Source of the DNA: Chondrosia reniformis
Taxonomy: Eukaryota; Porifera; Demospongiae; Chondrillida; Chondrillidae
Assembly: GCA_947172415.1 (NCBI GenBank)
Contig: OX359197.1
Span: 1,674,001-1,738,000, forward strand
Length of the DNA stretch: 64,000 nt
Reading direction: 5' to 3'
The notes below the pieces were generated by a model. It searched no databases. It was not told the DNA's origin and worked only from the letters and a program-made list of their open reading frames with translations. This document shows positions 62,996 through 64,000 of this stretch, piece after piece; the first letter of the stretch is position 1; the number at the start of each line of letters is the position of its first letter. Both the position numbers and the translations under genes were made by a program.

Positions 62996-63153
62996 GAATA
63001 AAGCCTTGTTGAACATCAGCAACATTAATTTATTAATTCTGGACGTTTCAAAACAGAGGTCTTCATCAGCAATACATGAGGAATGGGAATACAAGTCAGT
63101 ATAAATAGGAAATTAGTAAATTCATGTTGCTGACACTCAACAAGGCTTTATTC
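62996..63153. mobile_element. 158-bp inverted-repeat element
   Basis: The ends GAATAAAGCCTTGTTGA and, inverted, the same word are followed by a shared TCAGCAACAT. The centre holds GACGTTTC...GGTCTTCATCAG, the complement of a hammerhead-like core (CTGATGA ... GAAAC). Confidence 0.65.
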
Positions 63154-63324
63154 TCATAATGATCGCAACAAACACTCCTTATTCCTACACATGGACAAGT
63201 AAAATATTAACAGATAACGTAAGAAGAGAAGACAGAGCTTAAATTACCAAAGTAATACTGTCGACCAAACGAATTCAGTCTTTCGCATCAATTTAGGAAC
63301 AACTCTGCCTCAAACTTGACGGGG

Positions 63325-63625
63325 ACGTATACAAAAACGCTTTATCTAACCTTCGCTACAACTCGCCTGTTCGGTAGCTCCTTCTCGTAGGAGAGCGTCG
63401 ACTTGTCAAAGCCGTTAACAAAAGGATGATATCTTCTTTTGCAACGATAAGGTGACGTTTATGCAACGTCACAGATTCACAACCCTGTGCATGTACAGAG
63501 CGACATACGAGGGTGTCGGTGACGCAATACAAAAACATCATAATACATCACCAGATTGCACAATCATAACCTTGAATTCTTCATTATATCTCGATTATTT
63601 TGCAATTTTAATAAAACAAAATTTT
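63325..63625. repeat. Inverted copy of the 47800-48105 repeat
   Basis: The core (GGTAGCTCCTTCTCGTAGGA, GAGCGTCGACTTGTCA) is the reverse complement of the other copy. The plus strand has a reading with ATYEGVGDAI and HHNTSPDC that resembles the minus-strand reading there. Confidence 0.6.
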
Positions 63626-63817
63626 GCTGTGTAGTACTATATAGTTAGAGTATATAGTTTAGTATATAATATAGTATAAATATATTAAATTTTAGCAATT
63701 ATTATTATATATCTTTCCATAACATGAAGCCGTACAACGTAATCGGCTAATGAAAACAATATAAGGGGCTGCCCCTAAAAATGATCAGAATAGGTCAGGT
63801 GGACAATTCTGTTTTGT

Positions 63818-63863
<46 letters not shown>

Positions 63864-64000
63864 TGTGCACAACTGCATGCATTAGATTATAACACCTAAA
63901 ACAGGTTTTGACTTAGAAGGAGGTTCTTCCCAAATGGCTCAATCATAAATTACTATTATTCATCAATTCTCCCATATATTCCATACTTACAGTAATATGT
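63626..64000. repeat. AT-rich end of window with (TA)n tract
   Basis: No gene is seen. A TA run lies at about 63822-63859. AACATGAAGCCGTACAAC and GAAAACAATATAA at 63722-63763 are the inverse of 18422-18470, part of the 18131 transposon family. Confidence 0.6.

Overview
The window is eukaryotic, animal-type DNA: AT-rich, split into short GT-AG introns (mostly 60-500 bp) and littered with small transposon remnants. Adhesion-type (family B2) GPCRs carrying HRM and GAIN/GPS modules plus long Calx-beta arrays point to an early-branching invertebrate. The compact introns fit a demosponge best, but the species is inferred, not shown. All confident protein genes are on the plus strand.

The layout is a tandem array. 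(A) 1-8217 is the 3' part of an adhesion GPCR gene: Ser/Thr linker, three HRM-like modules separated by small Cys-rich and calcium-loop modules, GAIN/GPS, seven helices, cytoplasmic tail. It carries one 8-nt frameshifting deletion. 8218-12150 holds repeats only. 12151-15676 is a damaged gene for an SH3-ending protein. (B) 16060-43130 is a complete 55-exon paralogue whose reading frame I could follow through every junction (about 3770 aa): signal peptide, IgGFc-binding-protein-like domain, about 17 Calx-beta modules, then the same stalk, GAIN/GPS and 7TM as A. 43906-46242 is a broken second copy of the SH3 gene. (C) 46602-60653 is a 26-exon sibling (about 1320 aa) with the same leader exon, nine Calx-beta modules and a Cys-rich VWC-like end, with no transmembrane segment, so probably secreted. 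(D) 61539-62576 holds the two leader exons of a fourth member that runs off the window.

The main result is this family: near-identical promoters and leader exons feed different ectodomains, some on a 7TM receptor and one on a secreted protein. Nearly all extracellular exons are phase 1-1, so modules can be exchanged without breaking frame. Adhesion, aggregation or self-recognition is a reasonable role, but that is inference.

The rest is mobile DNA: pogo/Tigger-like MITEs, other inverted-repeat elements, a LINE RT end, Penelope-like RT pieces present in both GPCR copies, a PIF1-like helicase scrap, minisatellites and a tRNA-like sequence. Several insertions date the duplication: some are in both copies, others in one only.
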